This document shows positions 14,357 to 21,660 of a DNA stretch of 26,942 nt, piece by piece. Numbering within the stretch: position 1 is the first letter of the stretch; every line of letters begins with the position of its first letter. Under the pieces are notes generated by a model, which was not told where the DNA came from, searched no databases, and saw only the letters and a list, made by a program, of their open reading frames with translations. Both the position numbers and the translations under genes were made by a program. The DNA lies in contig NZ_JAWLCK010000031.1 of assembly GCF_041687175.1 (NCBI RefSeq), positions 1-26,942 on the forward strand, read 5' to 3'. The DNA comes from Lutispora sp041687175. Its GTDB lineage: Bacteria; Bacillota; Clostridia; Lutisporales; Lutisporaceae.

Positions 14357-15361
14357 TTGAAGTACAGCATACTAGGGAAAACAGGATTAAATGTGTCAAG
14401 AATCGGCTTTGGAGGCATACCCATTCAACAGTTGGATCAAAAGGATGCCAATAGATTAATAGGGAAATCGATTGATCTGGGTATAAACTTCTTTGATACC
14501 GCCAGAGGATACACCATAAGTGAGAATTTAATAGGTGAAGCACTTGAAGGAAAAAGAGAAAGTGTATATCTTGCTACTAAGTCCATGGCTAGGGATAAGG
14601 AGGGAATGAAAAAGGAGATAGAGACTTCCCTTAATAATCTAAAGACAGAGTATATAGATCTCTATCAGCTTCACAATGTACCTTCATTACAGGAACTTGA
14701 AAAAGTTATGGCAACTGGTGGAGCCTTGGAAGCTTTGCTAGAATACAAAGAAAAAACTATGATAAAGCATATCGGAATAACAAGCCACAGCATAGAAGTG
14801 ATTGAGAAAGCCCTTGAATACGATATTTTTGAAACCATACAGTATCCATATAACGCAATTGAAACTCAGGCAGAAGATATTTTTAAAAGGGCATATGAAA
14901 ACAATATTGGCATAATTGTAATGAAACCTTTCGCTGGAGGTGCTATTACAAATGTTAATGGGGCTTTGAAATTTATATTGGAGAAGGAATATATTACCTG
15001 CGCCATACCGGGAATGTGCAGTATAGAACAATTGGAGGAGAATGTGAAGGCAGCTGAGAACCCAATCTTAAAGAAAAAGGAAAGAGAGGAACTGTTAAAA
15101 GAAGCTAGAGAGCTGGGAGATACATTTTGCAGAAGATGTGGATATTGCCAGCCATGTCCTGAGGGAATAAATATTCACATGATGTTTATCCTGGAAAGCT
15201 ACTACAGGAGATATAATCTTCAGGGATGGGCAGTGGATAGGTATGAGAAACTTCCATCAAAGGCAAGTAATTGTATCAAATGTGGATTATGCGAGACTAA
15301 ATGCCCGTATAATCTTCCCATCAGAACCATGCTGGAATCTGTAAAGGATTTGTTTGAATGA
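14357..15361 (+). CDS. Aldo/keto reductase with two C-terminal 4Fe-4S motifs
   Basis: 334 residues. Residues 1-250 form an aldo/keto reductase barrel with catalytic residues Asp47 and Tyr52 (FFDTARGYT), Lys75 (LATKS) and His106 (YQLHN). The tail carries C-x2-C-x2-C-x2-CP (258-268) and C-x2-C-x2-C-x3-CP (306-317), which suggest it takes or gives electrons through Fe-S clusters as well as NAD(P)H; this class is common in anaerobes and its substrates are mostly unknown. The start is TTG at 14357 with AGGAGGG 6 nt upstream, giving the family-typical MKYSILGKTGLNVSRIGFGG. Followed after 46 nt by an EFR1-type flavodoxin/ferredoxin in the same direction, a likely electron partner in one operon. Confidence 0.9.
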   Translation: MKYSILGKTGLNVSRIGFGGIPIQQLDQKDANRLIGKSIDLGINFFDTARGYTISENLIGEALEGKRESVYLATKSMARDKEGMKKEIETSLNNLKTEYIDLYQLHNVPSLQELEKVMATGGALEALLEYKEKTMIKHIGITSHSIEVIEKALEYDIFETIQYPYNAIETQAEDIFKRAYENNIGIIVMKPFAGGAITNVNGALKFILEKEYITCAIPGMCSIEQLEENVKAAENPILKKKEREELLKEARELGDTFCRRCGYCQPCPEGINIHMMFILESYYRRYNLQGWAVDRYEKLPSKASNCIKCGLCETKCPYNLPIRTMLESVKDLFE

Positions 15362-15407
15362 TCAAGAAAAAATATAAATTCTTAATTTCAATTTGGGGGA
15401 GTTATTT

Positions 15408-16229
15408 ATGGTAATAAATAAGGTATTGGCAGTATATTTCAGTGCTACAGGAACAACAAAAAAGGTTATTGAGTATATTGCCAATGCCATAGGCAGGAAA
15501 ATTGATGCCCCTGTAAGTATTATTGATTTTACCCTTCCAGACGCAAGAAAGCAAAACCTGAAGTTTAGCAAGGATGATCTGGTCATATTTGGAACTCCAG
15601 TTTATGCAGGCCGTGTACCTAATATACTTCTGCCTTTCTTAAATGAGAATATAAAAGCAGATAATACATATGCAATTCCCATAGTGTTGTTTGGCAACCG
15701 CAATTATGATGATGCCTTAAAAGAGTTATTGAGTATATTGAAAAAAGATGGGTTTCATATATTAGCTGCCGGTGCGTTTGTAGGGGAGCATGCCTTTTCT
15801 AAGACGCTGGCTGCAGGAAGACCAGATGAGTCGGACATGCTTTTTGCTGATGGATTAGTGGATAAGGCAGTAAAAAGAATTTACCAATCTAATAATAGTT
15901 ATATGGATATATTATTTATTAAGGATGAAGAACCTTTACGACCATATTATAAACCTAAGGATCGCAATGGTATGACTATAAATATTCTGAAAGTAAAACC
16001 TAAGACGAATGATAATTGTAAAAGATGTGGGCTATGCGCAGAGGTTTGCCCTATGGGCTCCATCAGTCATGAAGACTATAGCATTATAATGGGCATATGT
16101 ATCAAATGTGGAGCTTGTATAAAGAAATGTCCAGAAGAAGCTAAGTTCTTTGATGATGAAGGATATCTATATCATAAGATGGATCTTGAAGCGATGTATT
16201 CAAGAAGGATTGAACCAGAACTTTTTTAA
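15408..16229 (+). CDS. EFR1-type flavodoxin/ferredoxin fusion
   Basis: 273 residues. N-terminal flavodoxin-like domain (1-160) with the FMN phosphate loop YFSATGTTKK and the segment VIFGTPVYAGRVPNILLPF. C-terminal 2x4Fe-4S ferredoxin domain with C-x2-C-x2-C-x3-CP at 204-215 and 231-242. Presumed cytosolic electron carrier linking FMN to Fe-S clusters. The start is the ATG at 15408: GGGGGAG lies 7 nt before it, while the upstream in-frame TTG at 15393 overlaps that site. Directly downstream of the aldo/keto reductase and probably its redox partner. No terminator is evident after it. Confidence 0.88.
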   Translation: MVINKVLAVYFSATGTTKKVIEYIANAIGRKIDAPVSIIDFTLPDARKQNLKFSKDDLVIFGTPVYAGRVPNILLPFLNENIKADNTYAIPIVLFGNRNYDDALKELLSILKKDGFHILAAGAFVGEHAFSKTLAAGRPDESDMLFADGLVDKAVKRIYQSNNSYMDILFIKDEEPLRPYYKPKDRNGMTINILKVKPKTNDNCKRCGLCAEVCPMGSISHEDYSIIMGICIKCGACIKKCPEEAKFFDDEGYLYHKMDLEAMYSRRIEPELF

Positions 16230-16260
16230 AGCTTGACGGCATGCACCAAAAAGTTTTATG

Positions 16261-16269
16261 TGTTATAAT
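16261..16269 (+). promoter_or_regulatory. Predicted extended -10 promoter of the CarD-family gene
   Basis: TGTTATAAT contains a TG-N extension and a perfect TATAAT (16264-16269). No good -35 is seen 17 nt upstream, which is usual for extended -10 promoters. Start near 16276. Confidence 0.4.
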
Positions 16270-16294
16270 TATATTATGTAAATATAACGAATAA

Positions 16295-16349
16295 AGTTGC
16301 ATAAACTTCTATAAATATTGGTAAAATTTATATAAGTATTAATGCAACT
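16295..16349 (+). promoter_or_regulatory. Long hairpin in the 5' leader of the CarD-family gene
   Basis: Outer arms AGTTGCAT (16295-16302) and ATGCAACT (16342-16349) are perfect; ACTT/AAGT and TATAAAT/ATTTATA continue the stem inward with small internal loops to a 9-nt apical loop. The structure ends 6 nt before the AAGGAG ribosome binding site. It could control translation or RNA stability. Confidence 0.7.
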
Positions 16350-16369
16350 AAAAACAAGGAGAAATGTTT

Positions 16370-16864
16370 ATGTTTAAGGTTAACGATTATGTTGTATATG
16401 GCACAACAGGTGTATGTCAAGTTTTGGACATTGTAGAAGAGAAAGATGAAAATAATAAAAATGTTCAATACTATATTTTGCAGCCAGTATACAATAATAC
16501 CATGAAAATCAAAACACCTGTAGACAATGATAAGGTTCTAATAAGAGAGACTATTACAAAGGATAAGGTTTTCTCACTGATAGAATCTATGCCAGAACAA
16601 GAGACCATCTGGATAGAAGATAATAGGAAGAGAAACGAGGTCTATAAGGCTGCTCTTAGGACAGGAAACTGTCAGGAATGGATAAAACTCATAAAGACAT
16701 TGTATCTAAAGAAAAAGGAAAAAAACGCACTTGGGAAAAAATTAATGAAATCGGATGAAGAAATAATGAAAGCTGCTGAAAAAAATCTCCATGAGGAGTT
16801 TGCAGTAGTCCTAGATATAACCCCAGAGGAAGTCCTTCCTTTTATTCTTAAACATATTTCATAA
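16370..16864 (+). CDS. CarD-family transcriptional regulator
   Basis: 164 residues. The N-terminal part is the CarD/TRCF RNA-polymerase-interacting domain: MFKVNDYVVYGTTGVCQVLDI, then a Tudor-like barrel with YYILQPVYNNTMKIKTPVD. The C-terminal part is helical, with WIEDNRKRNEVYKAALRTG and KKEKNALGKKLMKSDEEIM matching the DNA-contacting helical domain of CarD proteins. Such proteins bind the RNA polymerase beta subunit near promoters. I start it at 16370: AAGGAG is 8 nt upstream of this ATG but only 2 nt from the in-frame ATG at 16364. Monocistronic with its own hairpin leader and terminator. Confidence 0.9.
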   Translation: MFKVNDYVVYGTTGVCQVLDIVEEKDENNKNVQYYILQPVYNNTMKIKTPVDNDKVLIRETITKDKVFSLIESMPEQETIWIEDNRKRNEVYKAALRTGNCQEWIKLIKTLYLKKKEKNALGKKLMKSDEEIMKAAEKNLHEEFAVVLDITPEEVLPFILKHIS

Positions 16865-16881
16865 GCTAAATCTGACTGAAT

Positions 16882-16917
16882 AGCCTAATCCGATTTATAT
16901 TGGATTAGGCTGTCTTT
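16882..16917 (+). terminator. Intrinsic terminator after the CarD-family gene
   Basis: AGCCTAATCC (16882-16891) and GGATTAGGCT (16902-16911) are perfect arms around a 10-nt loop, followed by GTCTTT. Confidence 0.75.
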
Positions 16918-16988
16918 ATGATGTATACTTTGGAGCATTGATCATGCATGTGAGGTTAGTACAGAAATTTTCTGGGAGAGGTGTGAAT

Positions 16989-17618
16989 ATGTTAATAAAA
17001 GCGAAATATGAAGGCTATTGTAGAAAATGCGGCAGACCTATTTTTGTAAATGATGTTTTTGATTATAATCCAGATTCTAGTTCTAACAGTAAGGCCCTTT
17101 GCCTTGTTTGCTATACAGGAAATACAAGAGAAGATAGCTGCCATCACTGGGCTGTTACTAAAAAGAAATTCTATTTTTCAAGCTCAAATAGATACCGTAG
17201 CCCCAGATATTCAGATACCTGGTCTGATAAAGATTTTAGCTGCCTAATATGTTCCAAAAAAATTACCCATTTAGGTAGAACACAGTATATTAAGTATGAG
17301 AATAAATGTGTACATGGAGGTTCTTATCCAAGATATAATGCAGGATCTACAATTACTCATGAACCTATTGATTCCAAAGAGAATCCAGATTATAATATAA
17401 TGATTACGATACAACATATGCTTAAAATGGACAAGCATAGAGAGTACTGGGATATTCTATCAGATCATTTAGAAAGCTTATTGATAAGAAATCCATGTTT
17501 TAAAGAGAAATCATCGGTATCAACTCAATCATTTGAAGAGAAATATGAAACAGCCGATGAAGGTGTATATTTAAAGACAAGATGTAAGATTTACGATTAT
17601 GATTCTAAATGCAAATAA
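16989..17618 (+). CDS. Protein of unknown function with N-terminal zinc-binding CxxC motifs
   Basis: 209 residues. MLIKAKYEGYCRKCGRPI opens a probable zinc-binding domain with C11-x2-C14 and C38-x2-C41 (CLVC); a further CLIC pair is at 85-88 after a Ser/Tyr/Arg-rich stretch (61-77). The C-terminal half is predicted partly helical (MITIQHMLKMDKHREYWDILSDHLESLL), polar, and not recognised. The N-terminal pattern resembles zinc-ribbon segments found in nucleic-acid-binding proteins, but this is a weak indication. Start at 16989 gives the first Cys pair at a usual distance and has GGGAGAGG upstream; the longer frame from 16938 has no site. Convergent with the ABC transporter. Confidence 0.65.
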   Translation: MLIKAKYEGYCRKCGRPIFVNDVFDYNPDSSSNSKALCLVCYTGNTREDSCHHWAVTKKKFYFSSSNRYRSPRYSDTWSDKDFSCLICSKKITHLGRTQYIKYENKCVHGGSYPRYNAGSTITHEPIDSKENPDYNIMITIQHMLKMDKHREYWDILSDHLESLLIRNPCFKEKSSVSTQSFEEKYETADEGVYLKTRCKIYDYDSKCK

Positions 17619-17643
17619 GCAAGTCAATGCTAGACTTGCTTAT
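17615..17643. terminator. Bidirectional terminator shared by two convergent genes, spanning both stop codons
   Basis: ATAAGCAAGTC (17615-17625) and GACTTGCTTAT (17633-17643) form a perfect 11-bp stem with a 7-nt loop. The left arm contains the TAA of the plus-strand gene and the right arm contains the TAA of the minus-strand ABC transporter. The T-runs are short on both sides. Confidence 0.75.
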
Positions 17644-19367
17644 TTGCTCTGGGCAAGGTTCAAGTGTTTGTACAGACCCTCCTGATTAATCAGTTCTTCA
17701 TGGGTGCCTTGCTGAATGATTCTTCCATTCTCCAGCACAAGTATGATGTCCGCATTCTGGATGGTAGAGAGTCGATGTGCAATAGCAACTATGGTTCTGG
17801 TGCCAACTAAGTCGGCAATAGCTTTCTGTATTTCCTTTTCTGTTTTAACATCTACAGAAGCAGTTGCTTCATCCAGAATTATAATAGGAGCCTTTCGTAA
17901 AATTGCTCTTGCAATGGCAATTCTCTGCTTTTGACCTCCTGAAAGCCTCATGCCTCTTTCTCCTACCTTTGTTTCGTATTGGAGAGGCATTTCCATAATA
18001 TCATCATGAATTCTGGCAGCCTTTGCAGCAGAGATGATATCATCCATATCTGATTTGGGGTTGGCATATCTGATGTTTTCTGCAATGGTTTCGTTAAAAA
18101 GGAATGTATCTTGAAGCACCGGCGCTATATTTGCCCTAAGGCTTTCCAATGTTACTTTTTTGATATCTATGCCATCAATAAGAACTCGCCCTTGTGTAGG
18201 GTCATAAAACCTTGAAATCAACTGAGTAAGGGTAGTTTTTCCCACACCAGTGGGTCCTACAAGAGCAATCATTTGGCCTGGTTTGCATGTGAAACTGATA
18301 TCCTCCAAGACAGGCAAATCATCTTCATATTGAAAATACACAGAATCAAAGGTGATACTTCCCTGTACATTCTCCAAAGGCTTTGCTTCTTCGTCATTTC
18401 TGATGTCTGAAGGTGTATCAAGAATCATCATTACACGCTCTGCTCCCGCATAGGCTTGCTGCATTTCTTCCAGAAGTCGAGCCAGCCCTGAAATGGGTGT
18501 ATAAAATAAGGATAAATATAGTAAGAAAGCTACTATATCTGATACAGCCAACTCTCCATGAAAAGCAAGAATTCCTCCTATGCCAACTACGATTATGGTA
18601 CCTATAGAAGAAAGAAATTCTACCACTGGGTGAAATATTCCACTGAGATTGAGAGCGTGAAGCATCGCCTTAGTGAAAATACCAGCTTGTTTAGTAACCT
18701 GCTCAATCTCGTATTTTTCTTGGCCGAAGGCTTGTATTTCATGGATGCCGGAGAAGTTGTCCTGTAGCTTTGCATTTAATTCTGCAAGAGCTCTTTGAGA
18801 TACTTTAAAGTTCGGCCTGACCTTTGTTGTAAAAATCCAACCTGAATATAGAATCAAAGGAACTGGTATGCAAGTTAATAATGCAAGTTTGACATTGATG
18901 GTAAGCAAAACAATCATGACACCAGCAACGGTGACTATGTTGGTTACCATTTCAGGTATTATGTGAGCATATAAAAGCTCAAAAGTGGCAGTATCATTTA
19001 CAACTCTGCTCATCAGATCTCCTGTTTGTTTATCACTGAAAAAGTTCATAGATAATTGCTGAATGTGACTATATACCTTAATTCTCATATGCTCTACCAG
19101 ATTCCAAGCAGCCTTATGTGCCAGATAGCTGCTTAGGTAACGGAACAGTATCTTTAAGATATATAAGAAAATCAACAGAAGTGTAAGAGTGCTTATTTCT
19201 CTTAAATCATTTTCTGTCAAGCCTTTCTCTACCAGCGCTGTCATAGATGATAACATTTTGGGAGCAGTCAGGTTGATTATGGTCATTGCAAAAGTGGAAA
19301 ATATGGCTATCACATACAATGTTTTATACCTGATGGCCTCTTTTCCAAGCCTCCATAGTAATTTCAT
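17640..19367 (-). CDS. ABC exporter half-transporter, fused permease and ATPase
   Basis: 575 residues from the chosen start. The membrane domain (about 10-310) has six helices of the type-I exporter fold, with the typical coupling segment MNFFSDKQTGDLMSRVVNDT. The ATPase domain has Walker A GPTGVGKTT (371-379), Q-loop Gln419 (PVLQDTFLFNETI), signature LSGGQKQR (475-482), Walker B IIILDEATASVD (495-506) and H-loop His531 (AIAHRLST); all catalytic residues are intact. Start at 19367, not 19391: AGGAGG lies about 7 nt before this ATG. Only one subunit is encoded here, so it should act as a homodimer. Multidrug, lipid or peptide export are all possible. Confidence 0.92.
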   Translation of the reverse strand: MKLLWRLGKEAIRYKTLYVIAIFSTFAMTIINLTAPKMLSSMTALVEKGLTENDLREISTLTLLLIFLYILKILFRYLSSYLAHKAAWNLVEHMRIKVYSHIQQLSMNFFSDKQTGDLMSRVVNDTATFELLYAHIIPEMVTNIVTVAGVMIVLLTINVKLALLTCIPVPLILYSGWIFTTKVRPNFKVSQRALAELNAKLQDNFSGIHEIQAFGQEKYEIEQVTKQAGIFTKAMLHALNLSGIFHPVVEFLSSIGTIIVVGIGGILAFHGELAVSDIVAFLLYLSLFYTPISGLARLLEEMQQAYAGAERVMMILDTPSDIRNDEEAKPLENVQGSITFDSVYFQYEDDLPVLEDISFTCKPGQMIALVGPTGVGKTTLTQLISRFYDPTQGRVLIDGIDIKKVTLESLRANIAPVLQDTFLFNETIAENIRYANPKSDMDDIISAAKAARIHDDIMEMPLQYETKVGERGMRLSGGQKQRIAIARAILRKAPIIILDEATASVDVKTEKEIQKAIADLVGTRTIVAIAHRLSTIQNADIILVLENGRIIQQGTHEELINQEGLYKHLNLAQSK

Positions 19368-19678
19368 TAGCTTTCCTCCTGTGCAAGTCATTCTCCATAT
19401 ATTATATAACGATAAGTAGACATTTTGCTATATTCTTATAAAGCTACAGTTGTTTTTCATTAATTGTAAAAAGGCGGGAAATTTATACTCTCTAATTTCA
19501 AATGAAAATGGGTAACTGCTGTTTATGAAATGGCAAGTCTTAGCCATGTTATAAAAAATTGGTTTTTCTTCAAAATTTGGCATGCAAAGTTATTGACTTA
19601 ACAACTCATGAAAAATATAATAGGAATTGTGTCTGAAAATGATGAATTATAAATCATTACAGCGTTTAAGAGAGGACA
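19368..19678. other. Divergent intergenic region between ABC exporter and GGDEF/HD-GYP gene
   Basis: Holds the consensus-like promoter of the GGDEF gene (19593-19621) and, on the minus strand, a TATAAT-like element near 19403-19408 without a good -35 that may serve the ABC gene. The central part (about 19440-19590) shows no frame, repeat or riboswitch I recognise; in particular no GEMM-type c-di-GMP riboswitch. Confidence 0.5.
19593..19621 (+). promoter_or_regulatory. Sigma-A promoter of the c-di-GMP gene pair
   Basis: TTGACT (19593-19598, 5 of 6), exactly 17 nt, then a perfect TATAAT (19616-19621). Start near 19628, leader about 50 nt. Confidence 0.75.
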
Positions 19679-21619
19679 GTGAAGAGAATGAAAAAAATAA
19701 TAACATTCATATTAATGGTTATGATTTTGATTAATGAATCTTTTGTTGCATATGCTGAGCCAGTTATACATGACTTTCATGATATTTTTGAAGAGAATGG
19801 GTCTATAATGCTGTTAATAGAAGCCGAGACAGGGAAAATAGAGGACGCTAACAAAGCCGCAGCAGATTTTTATGGATATACAATCGAACAACTAAAATCT
19901 ATGAATATAGATGATATTAATACCCTTGAGGCAGATAGCATACAAGAACAAATGAAATCAGCAGTAAATAATGACAATCACTATTTCGTATTTGAACATA
20001 AATTGAAAAGTGGTGAAATACGAACTGTTGAAGTGTATTCTTGTCCTCATACAATTGGGGATAGGGAATTACTTTTTTCAATAATATATGATATTACAGA
20101 TGAAGTTTACCTTGAAAGAAAAAATAAAGCATTAACATATTCATTGACTACTATACTGTTTTTAATACTTATTTTTCTGATATTGTTTATCGTAATACTC
20201 AATAATAATCTTAAGGAAATTAGGGAGAAGAATGAGCAAATAGAAGCTTTTAATGAACTAAAAGAATCATTTATCGATTCCTATGATAATCTGATATATT
20301 TAAAGGATGAATATTTGAAATATGTTTTTATCAATAAGGCAGTGAAGGAATTTTATAATAGGGAAGAGTCACAAATAATTGGCTACGGAGACTTTGAGAT
20401 ATGTGACAAAGAGCTTGCGGAGAAAATACATGATATTAATCTAGCTGCTCTTGAAAAAGGAACTACTATAAAGACAGAGATAAACTTTAATGACAGGGTA
20501 TATAGGACCATAAATTTCCCTGTTAAATTGCCAAACAACAAATATGGAGTTGGAGCATATGTAGAAGATATTACTGAGCGAAAAGAGCAGATGAGAAGAG
20601 TTGAATATATGAGCTCTCATGATGCATTAACAGGTCTCTATAATAGAATGTTCTTTGAAGAAGAACTTAAGAAAATAGATATAGGTATAAACCTACCTAT
20701 ATCAGTAATAGTTGCAGATGTAAATGGTTTAAAACTGACAAATGATATTTTTGGACACGATGCTGGTGATGAGCTTTTGAAAAAAGTCGCTGAGATATTA
20801 AAAAAAGTATGTAGGGCTGATGATATAATCGCCCGCGTAGGAGGAGATGAGTTTGTAATATTACTGCCCAAAACGGCAGCAGAAGGTGCTGAAAAAATTA
20901 TTTCCAGGATTAAGAATGAATTTTCCAAAGAAAAGGTCAAGGCAATTAAAGGAAGCATATCCTTAGGATGCGACACAAAATCCTGCCAATATGAAGATAT
21001 AAATCAGGTAAAAGAGAATGCGGAAACTAAAATGTATTCTGAAAAAGCTCTAGATAGAAGTGAAGCTAAGAGCACTACAATAAAAACCATAATTGAAGAG
21101 TTGCACAGGAGTTATCCTGAAGAAGAGGAACATGCGAGATATGTAAGTCGCATATGTGAAAGAATTGGCGTAGCTATGGACCTATCTAAGGATGAATTAA
21201 AAAAGCTGAAAGAAGTAAGCTTTTACCACGATATAGGCAATATAGTTCTGGATGAAAAGTTACTTAAAAAGACTGAAAAGTTTACAGAGCAAGAACAAAA
21301 AGAGATAATGCAACATACTGTTGCTGGTTTCAGAATCTTAAATTCCTTTGATGATACCATGGATTTAGCACAATCGGTATTATATCACCATGAAAGATGG
21401 GATGGGACAGGCTATCCCAAAAGATTGAAGGGTGAAGAAATACCAAAATTAGCTAGAATTATAGCGGTGGCCGAATACTATGAAGAAATTAGAAATGGAT
21501 TCGGCGGTAAGACTTTGGATAAAGAAGAAATTATTCATGAAATAAGAAGACAATCAGGCTTGAGACTAGATCCGAAAATAGTTGATATTTTTGTTAGGAT
21601 TTTAATGGATGATTTATAG
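19679..21619 (+). CDS. Membrane PAS-PAS-GGDEF-HD-GYP c-di-GMP protein
   Basis: 646 residues. A signal-like hydrophobic segment (5-26) is followed by an extracytoplasmic PAS domain (about 38-145), a transmembrane helix (about 154-175), a cytosolic PAS (about 198-303), GGDEF (about 308-465) and HD-GYP (about 468-646). The cyclase site is intact: GGDEF 388-392, metal-binding DVNGLKLTND (347-356), and the inhibitory RxxD site at 379-382 in the canonical spacing. HD-GYP has H517-D518, H546, HHERWDGTGYP (570-580), but HDIGK is HDIGN, and the last metal Asp position reads Glu599 with an unusual following segment. Starts GTG at 19679 (GAGAGG 3 nt upstream); ATG at 19688 is possible. Likely cotranscribed with the next gene, 41 nt downstream. 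Confidence 0.9.
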   Translation: MKRMKKIITFILMVMILINESFVAYAEPVIHDFHDIFEENGSIMLLIEAETGKIEDANKAAADFYGYTIEQLKSMNIDDINTLEADSIQEQMKSAVNNDNHYFVFEHKLKSGEIRTVEVYSCPHTIGDRELLFSIIYDITDEVYLERKNKALTYSLTTILFLILIFLILFIVILNNNLKEIREKNEQIEAFNELKESFIDSYDNLIYLKDEYLKYVFINKAVKEFYNREESQIIGYGDFEICDKELAEKIHDINLAALEKGTTIKTEINFNDRVYRTINFPVKLPNNKYGVGAYVEDITERKEQMRRVEYMSSHDALTGLYNRMFFEEELKKIDIGINLPISVIVADVNGLKLTNDIFGHDAGDELLKKVAEILKKVCRADDIIARVGGDEFVILLPKTAAEGAEKIISRIKNEFSKEKVKAIKGSISLGCDTKSCQYEDINQVKENAETKMYSEKALDRSEAKSTTIKTIIEELHRSYPEEEEHARYVSRICERIGVAMDLSKDELKKLKEVSFYHDIGNIVLDEKLLKKTEKFTEQEQKEIMQHTVAGFRILNSFDDTMDLAQSVLYHHERWDGTGYPKRLKGEEIPKLARIIAVAEYYEEIRNGFGGKTLDKEEIIHEIRRQSGLRLDPKIVDIFVRILMDDL

Positions 21620-21660
21620 TTTTTATATGAAAACTATGTAATTAAACACGGGGGGTTATT

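Noticed and set aside
19440..19678. c-di-GMP riboswitch ahead of the c-di-GMP genes
   Set aside because: The predicted leader is only about 50 nt and no GEMM-type core is visible.
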